From: Bacteroides stercorirosoris
Lineage (GTDB): Bacteria > Bacteroidota > Bacteroidia > Bacteroidales > Bacteroidaceae
DNA: 64,000 nt
Reading direction: 5' to 3'
Assembly (NCBI RefSeq): GCF_900142015.1
Contig: NZ_FQZN01000012.1
Coordinates: forward strand, 90,364-154,363
The notes below the pieces were generated by a model. The model ran no database searches. It worked only from the letters and a program-made list of their open reading frames with translations, and had not been told where the DNA came from. This document shows positions 45,271 through 57,070 of the stretch, one piece after another. The translations under genes were made by a program, and so were the position numbers. Positions within the stretch are counted from its first letter, which is position 1; each line of letters begins with the position of its first letter.

Positions 45271-46158
45271 TTATTTCAGACTTCCGGCAATAATATCCAA
45301 CAGTTCATTGGTAATTGCCTGTTGTCTGCTCTTATTATATTGCTTCGTCAAGTCCTGTATCAATTCATTGGCATTATCCGTTGCTGTCTGCATGGCAAGG
45401 GTACGGGCGGCATGTTCGGAAGCATTAGAGTCCTGAAGCACTGTGAAAAGCTTCTGGCTCAAAACTTTCGGCAATAAATCAGCAATCAACTGTCCTACGG
45501 ATGGTTCCACAATATAGTCATTCTGGAAGCCCCGTTTCCCGGAACCCTCTATTGCAGCTGTCTTTTCCACTTTACTCAAGTCGATGGGAAGATACTCCTC
45601 ACGTGTCAATATCTGCGAGCCCATCGATTTGAAGTGATGGTAAATCAGCTCCACACGGTCGATTTGCTTTTCCACAAACTCTTGCATCAGCAATGCGGCA
45701 AGTTCATACGCCTGCATATACGACGGCTTTTCCGCCATCTCCTGATAACTTCCCTGCGATGTATACCCCAGCTTTTTTACGGCCGCTTCCACCTTTTTTC
45801 CTACAGGATATATCAGGATATTGTCTTTGCCAAGCGATTTATATCCTTCCAGCGTTTCCTCAAGCATCTTCCCCACATTCGCATTGAATGCGCCACACAG
45901 TGAACTATTGGATGAGAAAACCACTATCGCTACCCGTGTCACAGGCCGCACATCAGTATAGGGCGACTCAAACGTAGCATCAGTAGACAAGAAGTTCGTC
46001 AGGATTTCATTCAGTTTCTGTTGATAGGGTAGCATATTCTCAATCCGTCCCTGTGCCTTATGCAATTTGGCGGACGCCACCATCTTCATCGCCGATGTAA
46101 TCTGACGTGTACTCTTGACGGAGTTTATTCTGTTTTTTACTTCCTTTAAAGAACCCAT
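45271..46158 (-). CDS. atpG: ATP synthase gamma subunit
   Basis: 295 residues. The rotary shaft of F1: N-terminal coiled-coil (KEVKNRINSVKSTRQITSAMKMVA) and C-terminal helix (ASEHAARTLAMQTATDNANELI) match the family; the central part is a Rossmann-like fold. Last gene of the atp operon, 24 bases after atpA. Confidence 0.96.
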   Translation of the reverse strand: MGSLKEVKNRINSVKSTRQITSAMKMVASAKLHKAQGRIENMLPYQQKLNEILTNFLSTDATFESPYTDVRPVTRVAIVVFSSNSSLCGAFNANVGKMLEETLEGYKSLGKDNILIYPVGKKVEAAVKKLGYTSQGSYQEMAEKPSYMQAYELAALLMQEFVEKQIDRVELIYHHFKSMGSQILTREEYLPIDLSKVEKTAAIEGSGKRGFQNDYIVEPSVGQLIADLLPKVLSQKLFTVLQDSNASEHAARTLAMQTATDNANELIQDLTKQYNKSRQQAITNELLDIIAGSLK

Positions 46159-46182
46159 CTACTTACCCCTCTCCTCCACATT

Positions 46183-47766
46183 TTATAAATATTGTTTTGA
46201 CATCATATCCGCAGTCTCCTCTATCTTTTTACATACCTCATCATTGATGACACCACTCTTCAGCACATCAAGCACATCAGCGCGATGATTCATTTCAAGA
46301 GATTCAAGGAAACTACGCTCAAAGTCAGTCACTTTATCCAGCGGAACATTACGGAGCAAACCATGCGTACCACAATAAAGAATAGCAATCTGCTTCTCTA
46401 CCGGCATCGGAGTATATTGCGGCTGAACCAGCAAACGGGTGTTTTTCTGTCCTTTGTCAATGGTCAGCGCCGTTACAGGATCCATATCACCGCTGAACTT
46501 CGTGAAAGCCTCCAACTCCCGATACTGCGCCTGGTCTATCTTCAATGTACCTGCCACTTTCTTCATAGCCTTGATCTGGGCGTTACCACCCACACGGCTC
46601 ACGGAGATACCTACATTGATAGCCGGACGGTTACCCTGGTTGAACAAGTCTGTATCGAGGAAAATCTGTCCGTCAGTGATTGATATCACGTTTGTCGGGA
46701 TATAAGCAGATACGTCACCCGCCTGTGTCTCGATGATGGGCAATGCGGTCAACGAACCGCCACCTTTCACTTTTCCTTTCAGACTATCCGGCAAGTCGTT
46801 CATTTCGCGTGCCACTTCTTCCTGATTGATGATACGTGCCGCACGCTCCAACAAACGGGAGTGCAGATAGAAAATATCACCCGGATAGGCTTCACGTCCT
46901 GACGGACGGCGCAAGATTAATGATACCTCACGATAGGCTACGGCCTGCTTGGAAAGGTCATCATAAACCACCAACGCATGACGGCCGGTATCACGGAAAT
47001 ACTCACCGATAGCCGCACCAGCAAACGGTGCATAATACTGCAACGCAGCCGGATCACCTGCCGTAGCGGCAACTACGATTGTATAATCCATCGCGCCATA
47101 TTCACGCAGTGTGTTCACGATGGAAGCCACCGTAGAACCTTTCTGGCCAATAGCCACATAGATACAATATACCGGGTCACCTGCCTCGAAATTCGCACGC
47201 TGGTTGATAATCGCGTCAACGGCAATAGCCGTCTTTCCCGTCTGGCGGTCACCGATAATTAATTCACGCTGTCCGCGACCGATAGGTATCATGGCATCCA
47301 CAGCCTTCAATCCCGTCTGCAACGGTTGATTTACGGGCTGACGATAGATTACACCCGGCGCTTTACGCTCCAAAGGCATCTCGCATAGTTCTCCGCCAAT
47401 AAGTCCCTTGCCGTCCAACGGTGCTCCCAACGGGTCGATTACACGTCCCAGCATACCCTCTCCCACCATTATGGAAGCGATGCGCTTGGTACGCTTAACG
47501 ACATAGCCCTCTTTAATTTTATCCGTAGGACCCAACAACACGGCTCCCACGTTATCCTCTTCCAGGTTCATCACAATCGCCTTAACACCGTTGTCGAACT
47601 CCAACAGTTCGTTCGCTTCGGCGTTGCGCAGTCCATAGATACGCGCCACACCGTCACTGACCTGCAGCACTGTACCGATTTCGTCCAACTGCACACGAGT
47701 GTCGATTCCCTCTAATTGATGACGGAGAATATCGGAAACTTCGCTTACTTTTATATTTTCAGACAT
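46183..47766 (-). CDS. atpA: ATP synthase alpha subunit
   Basis: 527 residues. Walker [10 protein letters not shown] (about residues 170-178), visible [15 protein letters not shown] and the C-terminal helical domain. A non-catalytic nucleotide-binding subunit of the F1 hexamer. The 120-base spacer before it (47767-47886) carries repeats of ATCGTAAAT. Confidence 0.97.
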   Translation of the reverse strand: MSENIKVSEVSDILRHQLEGIDTRVQLDEIGTVLQVSDGVARIYGLRNAEANELLEFDNGVKAIVMNLEEDNVGAVLLGPTDKIKEGYVVKRTKRIASIMVGEGMLGRVIDPLGAPLDGKGLIGGELCEMPLERKAPGVIYRQPVNQPLQTGLKAVDAMIPIGRGQRELIIGDRQTGKTAIAVDAIINQRANFEAGDPVYCIYVAIGQKGSTVASIVNTLREYGAMDYTIVVAATAGDPAALQYYAPFAGAAIGEYFRDTGRHALVVYDDLSKQAVAYREVSLILRRPSGREAYPGDIFYLHSRLLERAARIINQEEVAREMNDLPDSLKGKVKGGGSLTALPIIETQAGDVSAYIPTNVISITDGQIFLDTDLFNQGNRPAINVGISVSRVGGNAQIKAMKKVAGTLKIDQAQYRELEAFTKFSGDMDPVTALTIDKGQKNTRLLVQPQYTPMPVEKQIAILYCGTHGLLRNVPLDKVTDFERSFLESLEMNHRADVLDVLKSGVINDEVCKKIEETADMMSKQYL

Positions 47767-47886
47767 GATTCTATTTACGATTTAGTTATTTACAATTTAC
47801 GATTGAGATTACCATCATTAAGTCCGATTCACTACTTACAATGTAGAGTAACTCTAATCGTAAATCGTAAATCGTCCAATCGTAAA
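47767..47886. repeat. Short direct and inverted repeats in the atpH-atpA spacer
   Basis: ATCGTAAAT recurs several times near 47855-47888 and appears inverted as ATTTACGAT near 47772-47805. The 120-base spacer can fold into a hairpin between these arms. It sits inside an operon, so a role in mRNA processing or stability is possible. Confidence 0.5.
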
Positions 47887-48447
47887 TCACACTATTCTTC
47901 TGTTCTTATCAATGAACTGCTGTTTCACTCTTTTAAGTTGCGTGGCGATACTGGCATCCAGTCGGAAGTCGTTGATATCGAAGACAAAGCCTCCCTCGAT
48001 AGACGGATCTACTTCGGTCTGCAACTCCATACGGGCATGCAGCAAAGTGGAAGCACTGTCCCGAATACGCTCCCATACTTCCCGGCTCACAGGTACGGCT
48101 GTAATCAGCTTTCCTACACCGATATGCTTCAGCTTCCTGTATAAATCAAGGTAAGTCAGAGCGATGTACTGCAAATAGTACTCCCGCCTGTTTCTCAGCA
48201 CAAGGGTGATGAAACGGGAGAATTCCCGGCTCACTTCCCCGTCGCCTACGGCAGCGGTACAAATCAGCGCTAATTTTTCCTTGATTTTCAGGATGGGGTT
48301 ATCCAACGCATCACGCAAACCAGGATGCTTACGGAAACTACGTTCCAGCATACGCAACTCGCCATATACGCGGTCTTCCGCCCCCGTACCTTTCGCGTAC
48401 TCTATCAACGCTTTGGCGTATCGCATCGAAACAATTCCTATATCCAT
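47887..48447 (-). CDS. atpH: ATP synthase delta subunit
   Basis: 186 residues, the stator subunit on top of F1. It starts MDIGIVSMRYAKALIEYA, and the C-terminal EVDPSIEGGFVFDIND followed by DASIATQLKRVKQQF matches the family end. Normal length. Confidence 0.94.
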   Translation of the reverse strand: MDIGIVSMRYAKALIEYAKGTGAEDRVYGELRMLERSFRKHPGLRDALDNPILKIKEKLALICTAAVGDGEVSREFSRFITLVLRNRREYYLQYIALTYLDLYRKLKHIGVGKLITAVPVSREVWERIRDSASTLLHARMELQTEVDPSIEGGFVFDINDFRLDASIATQLKRVKQQFIDKNRRIV

Positions 48448-48475
48448 TTCTTTGAAAATTAATAATTAAGGAACT

Positions 48476-48534
48476 AAAGAATGAAAAGAGCAGTGTATGC
48501 TCCATCCTTTCATTCTTTAACTCTTTCATTCTTT
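48476..48534. repeat. Inverted repeat in the atpF-atpH spacer, shared with the atpC-atpI spacer
   Basis: AAAGAATGAAAAGAG (48476-48490) is nearly inverted by CTCTTTCATTCTTT (48521-48534). The segment 48508-48532 also matches the reverse complement of 50956-50980 over about 25 bases with one mismatch, so two operon spacers carry the same sequence in opposite orientation. Confidence 0.55.
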
Positions 48535-49039
48535 AATTGTTTCTTGAGGCCGCCAGCACTTCGTCCAGCATACGGTCTATCATCTCCATTTGTTCGTGCT
48601 CTTCATCCAGATTCTTGCGGATTACTTTTTCCGCAATATCCACTGAAAGCACAGCCACCTGACGACGAATATCGCGTATCGCCTCTTCCTTTTCTTGCTG
48701 TATCTGCTTTCTTATCTCGTCCAGCTCTTTCTGCGCGGCAACTTCCGCCTGCTTGCGTGCTTCGACGATTATCTTGTCACGCTCGTGCATCGCCTCCCGC
48801 AGGATGCGTCCTTGCTCCTTGTTGGCAGCGGCAACCAATGCATCACTCTCGGCTTTCAGCCTTTTGAGTTGCTCATTGGCTTCTTTCGCCACTTCCAGCG
48901 ACTGGTCGATGTAGGTTCTGCGGCCCTCTACCATCTTGGTAATGACAGGGAAACCGTACTTCGCCAACACCACAAACACCACGCCGAACGACAAAAGCAT
49001 CCAGAACAGCAGACCACTATCGGGTAATAACAATGACAT
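48533..49039 (-). CDS. atpF: ATP synthase b subunit
   Basis: 168 residues. One N-terminal membrane helix (about 6-26, [18 protein letters not shown]), then a long charged coiled-coil stalk, with a C-terminal VLAASRNN. Forms the peripheral stator with delta. Confidence 0.95.
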   Translation of the reverse strand: MSLLLPDSGLLFWMLLSFGVVFVVLAKYGFPVITKMVEGRRTYIDQSLEVAKEANEQLKRLKAESDALVAAANKEQGRILREAMHERDKIIVEARKQAEVAAQKELDEIRKQIQQEKEEAIRDIRRQVAVLSVDIAEKVIRKNLDEEHEQMEMIDRMLDEVLAASRNN

Positions 49040-49088
49040 AATTTCAACTATAAATTAATAATTATAAACTAAGGCAAGTATAAGCCTC

Positions 49089-49361
<273 letters not shown>

Positions 49362-49387
49362 TTAAATGGTTTATTATTAATTGTTAT

Positions 49388-50527
49388 TTATTTCACTTTT
49401 ACTTCCTTATGTTCTTCTTGCGCCAGTCCGATGAACACGGCAGACAACATGGTAAACACATAAGCCTGGATAAAGGCTACCAGTAACTCCAATGCGTTCA
49501 TAAAGATGTTGAACAGCACGGATGCCACCGTAAGCGTACCATTGAGTGCTGGTCCCATACTGGCGGAAATAAAAATCAGACACGTCAGCACCAGCATGGC
49601 CATGTGCCCCGCCAGCATATTGGCAAAAAGACGGATCATCAAGGCGAACGGCTTGGTGAAGATGCCGAAAAATTCGATAAAGGGCATCATCGGCACAGGC
49701 ACTTTCAACCACCAGGGCACATCCGGCCAAAAAATATCTTTCCAATACGTTTTTGTACCAAACAAGTTGACGGCTACAAAGGTAAAGAGTGCCAGTACCA
49801 TCGTGATAGCGATATTACCCGTCACATTGGCACCACCCGGAAAGATAGGAATCAGCCCCATAATGTTGTTTATGAAGATGAAGAAAAACGCTGTCAGCAA
49901 ATAGGGCGCAAACTTGCGATACTTCGGTCCTACACAACTCTTGATGATATCATCGTTCACCATCATTATAAACATCTCCATAAATCCGATGAAGCCTCCG
50001 GGTGCCGCACTGCCTTGCGGATGCTTGCGATACCATTGAGCCACCGCCAGAATTATAATAAGCAGCAATACACTGTTTATTAGCAACGACAGTGTCACTT
50101 TCGTTATAGAGATATCCCAGGGACGTATTTCGTTTCCGGCTGCGTCATGTTCCACCAGTTTACCCTCATACTTACTTCCGGCCGGGGCAATGGAGAACCC
50201 TTCATAACTGCCTTCACTCTCTTCCAAGCGGGAAGAAAGGAAAGCATGCCAGCCAGTCTGTGAGCTATATACAATGATAGGCAACGGAATAGTAACGTGC
50301 GTCTTTCCCCATGTAGTGATATGCCACTCGTAAGCATCGCCAATATGTCCGAAGACGATCCCCTTCACATCCACCGTATTCTCTTTCTGTTCGGCGGCAG
50401 TGATGTCATCCCGTTTGGCTATGCTGCCAAGCTCTGCTTCAACACCTTGTGCGGTAGCAGGCAAGGTAGTCAGCAGCATTCCCAGCAGCAGGAATATTCC
50501 GGTCAATAGATTACGCATTTGTTTCAT
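49388..50527 (-). CDS. atpB: ATP synthase a subunit with periplasmic N-terminal extension
   Basis: 379 residues, longer than the ~270 of most bacteria. An N-terminal signal-like segment (1-26, ending PATAQ) precedes a soluble part of about 110 residues, as in other Bacteroidetes; the usual membrane core follows with the essential Arg in the MIRLFANMLAGH helix. It overlaps the AtpI-like gene by 17 bases. An alternative start at 50518 is possible. Confidence 0.94.
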   Translation of the reverse strand: MKQMRNLLTGIFLLLGMLLTTLPATAQGVEAELGSIAKRDDITAAEQKENTVDVKGIVFGHIGDAYEWHITTWGKTHVTIPLPIIVYSSQTGWHAFLSSRLEESEGSYEGFSIAPAGSKYEGKLVEHDAAGNEIRPWDISITKVTLSLLINSVLLLIIILAVAQWYRKHPQGSAAPGGFIGFMEMFIMMVNDDIIKSCVGPKYRKFAPYLLTAFFFIFINNIMGLIPIFPGGANVTGNIAITMVLALFTFVAVNLFGTKTYWKDIFWPDVPWWLKVPVPMMPFIEFFGIFTKPFALMIRLFANMLAGHMAMLVLTCLIFISASMGPALNGTLTVASVLFNIFMNALELLVAFIQAYVFTMLSAVFIGLAQEEHKEVKVK

Positions 50528-50936
50528 TTTTCTTTTCTTTTTTCTGTTTCTTCGTCACCTCATAAGTAAAAAAGAACCAAGTCTCATATATCAGATAGAC
50601 TATATAGTAAATGATGAATGTCAGCAGGAACAATTTGGCTTCCTCCCGTACTGCCAAACAGTACACTACCAAGAGTATCACAGAGAGCAACATCTTCATC
50701 ACTTTCATTGCCATATAAAGCAGCAACAACTTCTGCGGAGTGTGTTTCCGACATGCGTCGAACATTGATATCTCAAAAATCCCGAACAGGAAGAAGTATA
50801 CCGGAATAAAAGGGTAACCTCCGAAATAGTGCCCGGGTAATATATAATGAAAAATTCCCGCTCCTGTCCACCCTGCAATGATTGACAGCAAGGTGATCTG
50901 ATATAAGAAATTGCGCTTTGTTATGCTGATACTCAT
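50511..50936 (-). CDS. AtpI-like small membrane protein of the atp operon
   Basis: 141 residues from ATG 50936; the TTG four codons upstream is in frame but unlikely. Four membrane segments (about 12-30, 40-58, 73-93, 99-117) and a basic KKQKKEKKNE tail. Its place between atpC and atpB matches AtpI-type assembly factors, which help build the c-ring, but sequence similarity to AtpI is weak. Confidence 0.7.
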   Translation of the reverse strand: MSISITKRNFLYQITLLSIIAGWTGAGIFHYILPGHYFGGYPFIPVYFFLFGIFEISMFDACRKHTPQKLLLLYMAMKVMKMLLSVILLVVYCLAVREEAKLFLLTFIIYYIVYLIYETWFFFTYEVTKKQKKEKKNETNA

Positions 50937-50955
50937 AGTATTATTCAAAATTAAG

Positions 50956-50980
50956 GATGAAAGAGTTAAAGAATGAAAGA
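50956..50980. repeat. Copy of the atpF-atpH spacer sequence, inverted
   Basis: About 25 bases match the reverse complement of 48508-48532 with one mismatch. It lies in the atpC-AtpI-like spacer. The rest of the 55-base spacer has no feature. Confidence 0.5.
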
Positions 50981-50991
50981 GTAGCTAGGCG

Positions 50992-51237
50992 TCAGTCTAC
51001 ACAGGCAGACACTACTCCACCGCTCAACTCCACGAAACCTCCCTTGATGTCAAGGGTTTGTTCCTCACCTCCTTCCGGCACATACGTCACTTTGCCTTCA
51101 CGGAGCGAAGACACAATGGGAGCATGTTGCGGCAAGATGGTAAAAGTTCCTATCGTACCGGGCAGCGTTACACTTTCCACTTCTCCATTATATATTTCCT
51201 TTTCAGGAGACACTATGCTCAAAGATAATTTCTTCAT
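50992..51237 (-). CDS. atpC: ATP synthase epsilon subunit, short form
   Basis: 81 residues, against about 130-140 in most bacteria. Only the N-terminal beta-sandwich remains (LSIVSPEKEIYNGEVESVTLPG, GTFTILPQHAPIVSSL), and the C-terminal inhibitory helical hairpin is missing. The short form is usual in Bacteroidetes. It follows atpD by 35 bases. Confidence 0.93.
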   Translation of the reverse strand: MKKLSLSIVSPEKEIYNGEVESVTLPGTIGTFTILPQHAPIVSSLREGKVTYVPEGGEEQTLDIKGGFVELSGGVVSACVD

Positions 51238-51272
51238 AGCCTCTTTCCCTCTTTTAATTTTTGATTTTTAAT

Positions 51273-53304
<2,032 letters not shown>

Positions 53305-53373
53305 TAAAAAAAGGCTATCTATCCCAGACAGCCAATCTTTTGTTAACCTTAAATCTAATACTATGAAAAACAC
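53305..53373 (-). ncRNA. Candidate small RNA with its own promoter and terminator
   Basis: On the minus strand TTTG (53408-53405), a 19-base spacer and TACCTTTG (53385-53378) form a full-consensus promoter. About 60 bases downstream an imperfect hairpin (GGCTGTCT/AGATAGCC around GGGAT) is followed by a run of seven T at 53311-53305. The transcript would be about 65-70 bases and has no convincing ORF. The segment CATAGTATTAGATTTAAGG looks like one I believe is repeated in Bacteroides genomes, but I cannot search. Confidence 0.6.
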
Positions 53374-53377
53374 ATTG

Positions 53378-53408
53378 CAAAGGTACGGCTTTTCTTGATT
53401 TCTCCAAA
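53378..53408 (-). promoter_or_regulatory. Promoter of the candidate small RNA
   Basis: TTTG-N19-TACCTTTG on the minus strand (53408-53378), one of the best consensus matches in the window. Confidence 0.8.
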
Positions 53409-53529
53409 TTTTCGAGCCGTTCCCGGTCATTTTACAACAAGGTTTAATAGATATATCGACCTTGTTAACATTCTGACAATGAAAACATAAGTTTTCACCA
53501 TAATATTAAACAGGAATTAAGATTTATGT

Positions 53530-53559
53530 CAAACAGAGAGGCTATAACCCCTCTGTTTG
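53530..53559 (-). terminator. Hairpin at the end of rimI
   Basis: CAAACAGAG (53530-53538) pairs perfectly with CTCTGTTTG (53551-53559), with partial pairing extending inwards. It is 11 bases past the end of rimI. No T-run on that strand. Confidence 0.5.
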
Positions 53560-53569
53560 CATGTTAATA

Positions 53570-54031
53570 CTATCTATTCGTAATCTGCTTTTGCATATAA
53601 TGTGCATCTGTCCCATCATGATAATAATTCTTCCGGATACCCGCATATGCGAATCCATTCTTCTCATACAAACGAATAGCGGAAAGATTGGACATACTCA
53701 CTTCCAAAGTGATTTTTTTCAGCTTCTCTTCATATGCCACATTCACACCCTGATCTATTAGCCACTGTCCCACCCCTTTTCCACGAAAATCAGGATGGAC
53801 GGCAACCGAATAGATGCGCAAACTGCAAGCGCGTCTGTTAATCAACAGGCTGAGATACCCGGCTATTCTTCCCCGATATTCCACTATCAGGAAATGCCCT
53901 TGCGCACGAGTAATGAGATAAGCAAACTGACGTCGCGAAAAGCTATCCTGACGGAAGCAGATTTGCTCTATCTCCATGATTACCGGAATATCACCGGGGA
54001 CAGCCGTACGGAATATAAATTCCTGTGCCAT
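53570..54031 (-). CDS. rimI: RimI-like GNAT N-acetyltransferase
   Basis: 153 residues. GNAT fold with the acetyl-CoA site VHPDFRGKGVGQWLI (about 79-93) and a C-terminal NLSAIRLYEKNGFAYAGIRKNYY typical of RimI, which acetylates the N-terminus of ribosomal protein S18. It starts two bases after the stop of the ATP-grasp gene, so the two are translationally coupled. This context suggests it could instead acetylate the ligase product. Confidence 0.8.
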   Translation of the reverse strand: MAQEFIFRTAVPGDIPVIMEIEQICFRQDSFSRRQFAYLITRAQGHFLIVEYRGRIAGYLSLLINRRACSLRIYSVAVHPDFRGKGVGQWLIDQGVNVAYEEKLKKITLEVSMSNLSAIRLYEKNGFAYAGIRKNYYHDGTDAHYMQKQITNR

Positions 54032-54033
54032 TA

Positions 54034-55500
54034 TCAGAAACGTTTAACATCCAGCATGCGCCAGAAATGATTCAATAATCTGTAGTAAAGCTCATCACCC
54101 AAGATAGCATCTTCCAATCCATGGTCGATACTGGGATTATCATTTATCTCAATCACAACAGCCCGGTCGTTCACCATTTTCAAATCTACCCCATACAGTC
54201 CTTTACCGATAAAGGAAGCTGCGCGCAATGCCGTATCCAATACTTTGCGCGGTACCTGATAGATAGGAATTGTCTCCACCAGCCCGCAACGGCTCCGTCC
54301 GGAAGCATAGTGGCAATAGATTTGCCAATGCCCCTTGGCCATATAGTACTTGCACGCGTATAAAGGTTCTCCATTCAGGATGCCTATACGCCAGTCAAAA
54401 TCCGTCGGTGTAAATTCCTGTGCCAACAAAATGGAAGACTTGTCAAACAAAACTTTTAATGCTTCGTCCAGCTCCGCCTTATTATTGACTTTCTTCATGC
54501 CGATAGAAAAAGAACCGTCCGGTATTTTCAGGATAAAAGGAGTCCCAAGTTGTTCTGTAATCTCTTCATATGAATTTAAGTTCGATTTGAACAGCAACAT
54601 GGAAAGCGGTGCCGGAATCTTCTCTTTTTCAAATAATTCTTTCAGATAAACTTTATTGGTACAACGGATAATGGACTGCGGATCGTCAATAACCGCCAGC
54701 CCGTTTTGCGTGGCCAGTTGCGAAAGACGGAATGTATAATGGTTTAGTGAAGTAGTGGTACGGATGAAAAGAGCATCGAACTCCATCAGGCGTGTGGCAT
54801 CTTCTTCTGTAATCAACTCGGCATTGATATCCATCTTCTTGGCCAACTCAAGCAGTTTGTGAAGTGCCTTTTTATCACTTGGCGGAAATTTTTCTTCAGG
54901 ATCATAGAGTACAGCCAGATTGTAACGGGCTGATTTTGATGTTTGGGGATTGCGCCATACTCTCCTGTTAAACAAGTCCAGTGCATTCGCAAAATAATCT
55001 TCCTCTTCACTGTTCATCGAACTCAGAGGCAGAAACTGAATGTTCTCTATCTGATTTCTATGACTCGTATTCAATGTAACCCTTAATAACGGTGCCGGAT
55101 AATTCTCGAAAATGAAACGGGCTATACGTTCCAATCCTTTCTCTTTACAGGTACCGAAGTAAACATTAAAATACCAAAAATCACCGGTAATGTTGTTTTT
55201 CTGCATCCATTGGTAGCAGAGCTTCTGAAGAGTACTATCCATGCGGATACCCGTGCCCGCTTCCACCTTATTAATAATATCTACTCCGGGAATGACTTTG
55301 TGCCCCCTCGTCTGGGCCAATAACGAGCAATAATAGCCTTCGGAGTTATAGCTATAATCATTGCTCAGGTTGATTACTAACTTACGATCCTTCCCTGGTG
55401 ATTTGTATTTCAGGTAATCGGATACCGTTAAAATGCTGTTTGTTTTGGAATATGGCTTCCAATCATCCAGACTGTCTACAAGAATCAATACATTATTCAT
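54034..55500 (-). CDS. RimK-like ATP-grasp ligase with N-terminal RLAN-type domain
   Basis: 488 residues. The N-terminal half (about 1-190, NVLILVDSLDDWKPYS, KLVINLSNDYSYNSEGYYCSLLAQ) resembles the RLAN domain found before some RimK-like ligases. The C-terminal half is an ATP-grasp domain (about 280-475, with FILKIPDGSFSIGMKKV, LLAQEFTPTDFDWRIGIL and VVIEINDNPSIDHGLED). Such enzymes join amino acids or peptides with ATP. It is coupled to a GNAT gene. The substrate is unknown. Confidence 0.8.
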   Translation of the reverse strand: MNNVLILVDSLDDWKPYSKTNSILTVSDYLKYKSPGKDRKLVINLSNDYSYNSEGYYCSLLAQTRGHKVIPGVDIINKVEAGTGIRMDSTLQKLCYQWMQKNNITGDFWYFNVYFGTCKEKGLERIARFIFENYPAPLLRVTLNTSHRNQIENIQFLPLSSMNSEEEDYFANALDLFNRRVWRNPQTSKSARYNLAVLYDPEEKFPPSDKKALHKLLELAKKMDINAELITEEDATRLMEFDALFIRTTTSLNHYTFRLSQLATQNGLAVIDDPQSIIRCTNKVYLKELFEKEKIPAPLSMLLFKSNLNSYEEITEQLGTPFILKIPDGSFSIGMKKVNNKAELDEALKVLFDKSSILLAQEFTPTDFDWRIGILNGEPLYACKYYMAKGHWQIYCHYASGRSRCGLVETIPIYQVPRKVLDTALRAASFIGKGLYGVDLKMVNDRAVVIEINDNPSIDHGLEDAILGDELYYRLLNHFWRMLDVKRF

Positions 55501-55649
55501 CTCATCTTTTAAAAAAGTGCCCGAAAGTAGTGAATTAAATGATATGAGACATCGCAGACCTGATAATTATTTTATGTGGCAAGGAAGCGATAAACAAAAG
55601 CCTCTCGACATTGTTTTTTATATCAACTAAAACTAAAGCAGACTTTATT

Positions 55650-56135
55650 ATGAAAAAGTTTAAATTCAGTTTATTGGCGGGCTGGTTGCTGATAATATCA
55701 GCTTCTATTTTTGCCGGTACCCCACCCGTAAAAGTACAGGAAGCCTTTAATAAAATGTATCCCAAAGTAACGAATACAGAGTGGCTCCGGAAAAATGACT
55801 ACCACATTGCCGGGTTTGTTTCTGATAATCAGGAAAAGGACGTATGGTTCAGCAAAGATGCACAGTGGATAATGACGGAAACCAATGTCGAAAGTCTTGA
55901 GAAAATTCCTGTTCCCGTAGCCAATGCATTTATGAAAAGTGAAACGCCACCTATACAAATCAGATACATAAAGATCATAACTTTCCCTAAAATGCCCACT
56001 GTCATTATCATTAATATAGAAGAAGAAAATTCAGATAGGGAAATCCAGTTGTTTTATGCCCCAGATGGTACATTATTAAAAAGTTACGATGTAACCGGTG
56101 GCAGCAGTGAAATATACCCCGAATTATTCGGATAA
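55650..56135 (+). CDS. Periplasmic PepSY-like domain protein
   Basis: 161 residues from ATG 55650; the frame begins 13 codons earlier. A signal peptide (about 1-23, ending IFAG) and a beta-alpha core (VQEAFNKMYPKVTNTEWLRKND, WFSKDAQWIMTETNVE, DGTLLKSYDV) match the small secreted PepSY-like (DUF2874) proteins of Bacteroides. Such proteins may act as protease inhibitors or sensors; no partner is visible. Confidence 0.7.
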   Translation: MKKFKFSLLAGWLLIISASIFAGTPPVKVQEAFNKMYPKVTNTEWLRKNDYHIAGFVSDNQEKDVWFSKDAQWIMTETNVESLEKIPVPVANAFMKSETPPIQIRYIKIITFPKMPTVIIINIEEENSDREIQLFYAPDGTLLKSYDVTGGSSEIYPELFG

Positions 56136-56270
56136 GGAGGGAAGTTCCCGCCAAATGCTAAAACAATACGATCAGGGTATGTGTTAATTATAAAAATAAT
56201 TATAAATAACAAGACTATGAGTAGACGTTCACAGCTTGAGCATGAGGATAATAACGATTAACATTATGCT

Positions 56271-56972
56271 ATGAAATGGGATAATCAACTGATAGACCAT
56301 TTACAATGGTCAAATACAATCATCAACCGTGAAGGCAAAGAAAACGTGGCACGGGAAATTGCAGCAATGGCAACAAATGGTGACGTGATTGGAGCCGGTT
56401 CCGGTTCCACCGTTTATCTGACTTTATTTGCACTCGCAGAACGGATTCACCGGGAATCACTGTCTATAGAGGTAATCCCTGCTTCTAAGGAGATTTCTAT
56501 GACTTGCATACAGTTGGGCATACCGCAAACCACGCTTTGGGATAAACGTCCGAACTGGACATTTGACGGAGCGGATGAGGTAGACCCCAACCGGAGTCTG
56601 ATAAAAGGACGCGGTGGAGCCATGTTTAAGGAAAAACTTTTGATGAAGAGCAGCGGTAAAAGCTTCATCATTGTCGATAACAGTAAACTGGTCAAACAAC
56701 TGGGCAGCCGTTTCCCAATACCTGTAGAAGTATTTCCGGAAGCATTGAATTTCGTAGAGAGTGAAATGCGAAGATTGGGAGCATCAGAGATTGCATTACG
56801 TCTTGCAGGTGGAAAAGACGGTCCTGTCCTGACAGAGAACGGCAACTTTATTTTCGATACCCGTTTCAGCTATATAGACCCAGCTTTGGAACAAAATCTG
56901 AAAGCAATCACCGGGGTGATTGAAAGCGGACTTTTTATAGGATACGACGTTGAAGTAGTGGTAGCCAAATAA
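56271..56972 (+). CDS. rpiA: Ribose-5-phosphate isomerase A
   Basis: 233 residues. It interconverts ribose 5-phosphate and ribulose 5-phosphate in the pentose phosphate pathway. Family motifs: GAGSGSTV, the catalytic DGADEVDPNRSLIKGRGGAMFKEK region and the C-terminal SGLFIGYDVEVVV. Normal length. A 14-codon ORF (56217-56261) precedes it. Confidence 0.93.
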   Translation: MKWDNQLIDHLQWSNTIINREGKENVAREIAAMATNGDVIGAGSGSTVYLTLFALAERIHRESLSIEVIPASKEISMTCIQLGIPQTTLWDKRPNWTFDGADEVDPNRSLIKGRGGAMFKEKLLMKSSGKSFIIVDNSKLVKQLGSRFPIPVEVFPEALNFVESEMRRLGASEIALRLAGGKDGPVLTENGNFIFDTRFSYIDPALEQNLKAITGVIESGLFIGYDVEVVVAK

Positions 56973-57070
56973 AAAGACTTAAGTTTTCTTGAATAAATCA
57001 TTTCCTCTAAAGGTAAACAAGGCGGTACCTAAAAAGATAACAGCAGTAGCTGTGAAAGAACAGGAGAAAT

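Noticed and set aside
56217..56261. 14-codon ORF just before rpiA
   Set aside because: No ribosome site or attenuator hairpin near it and no codon pattern suggestive of a leader peptide.
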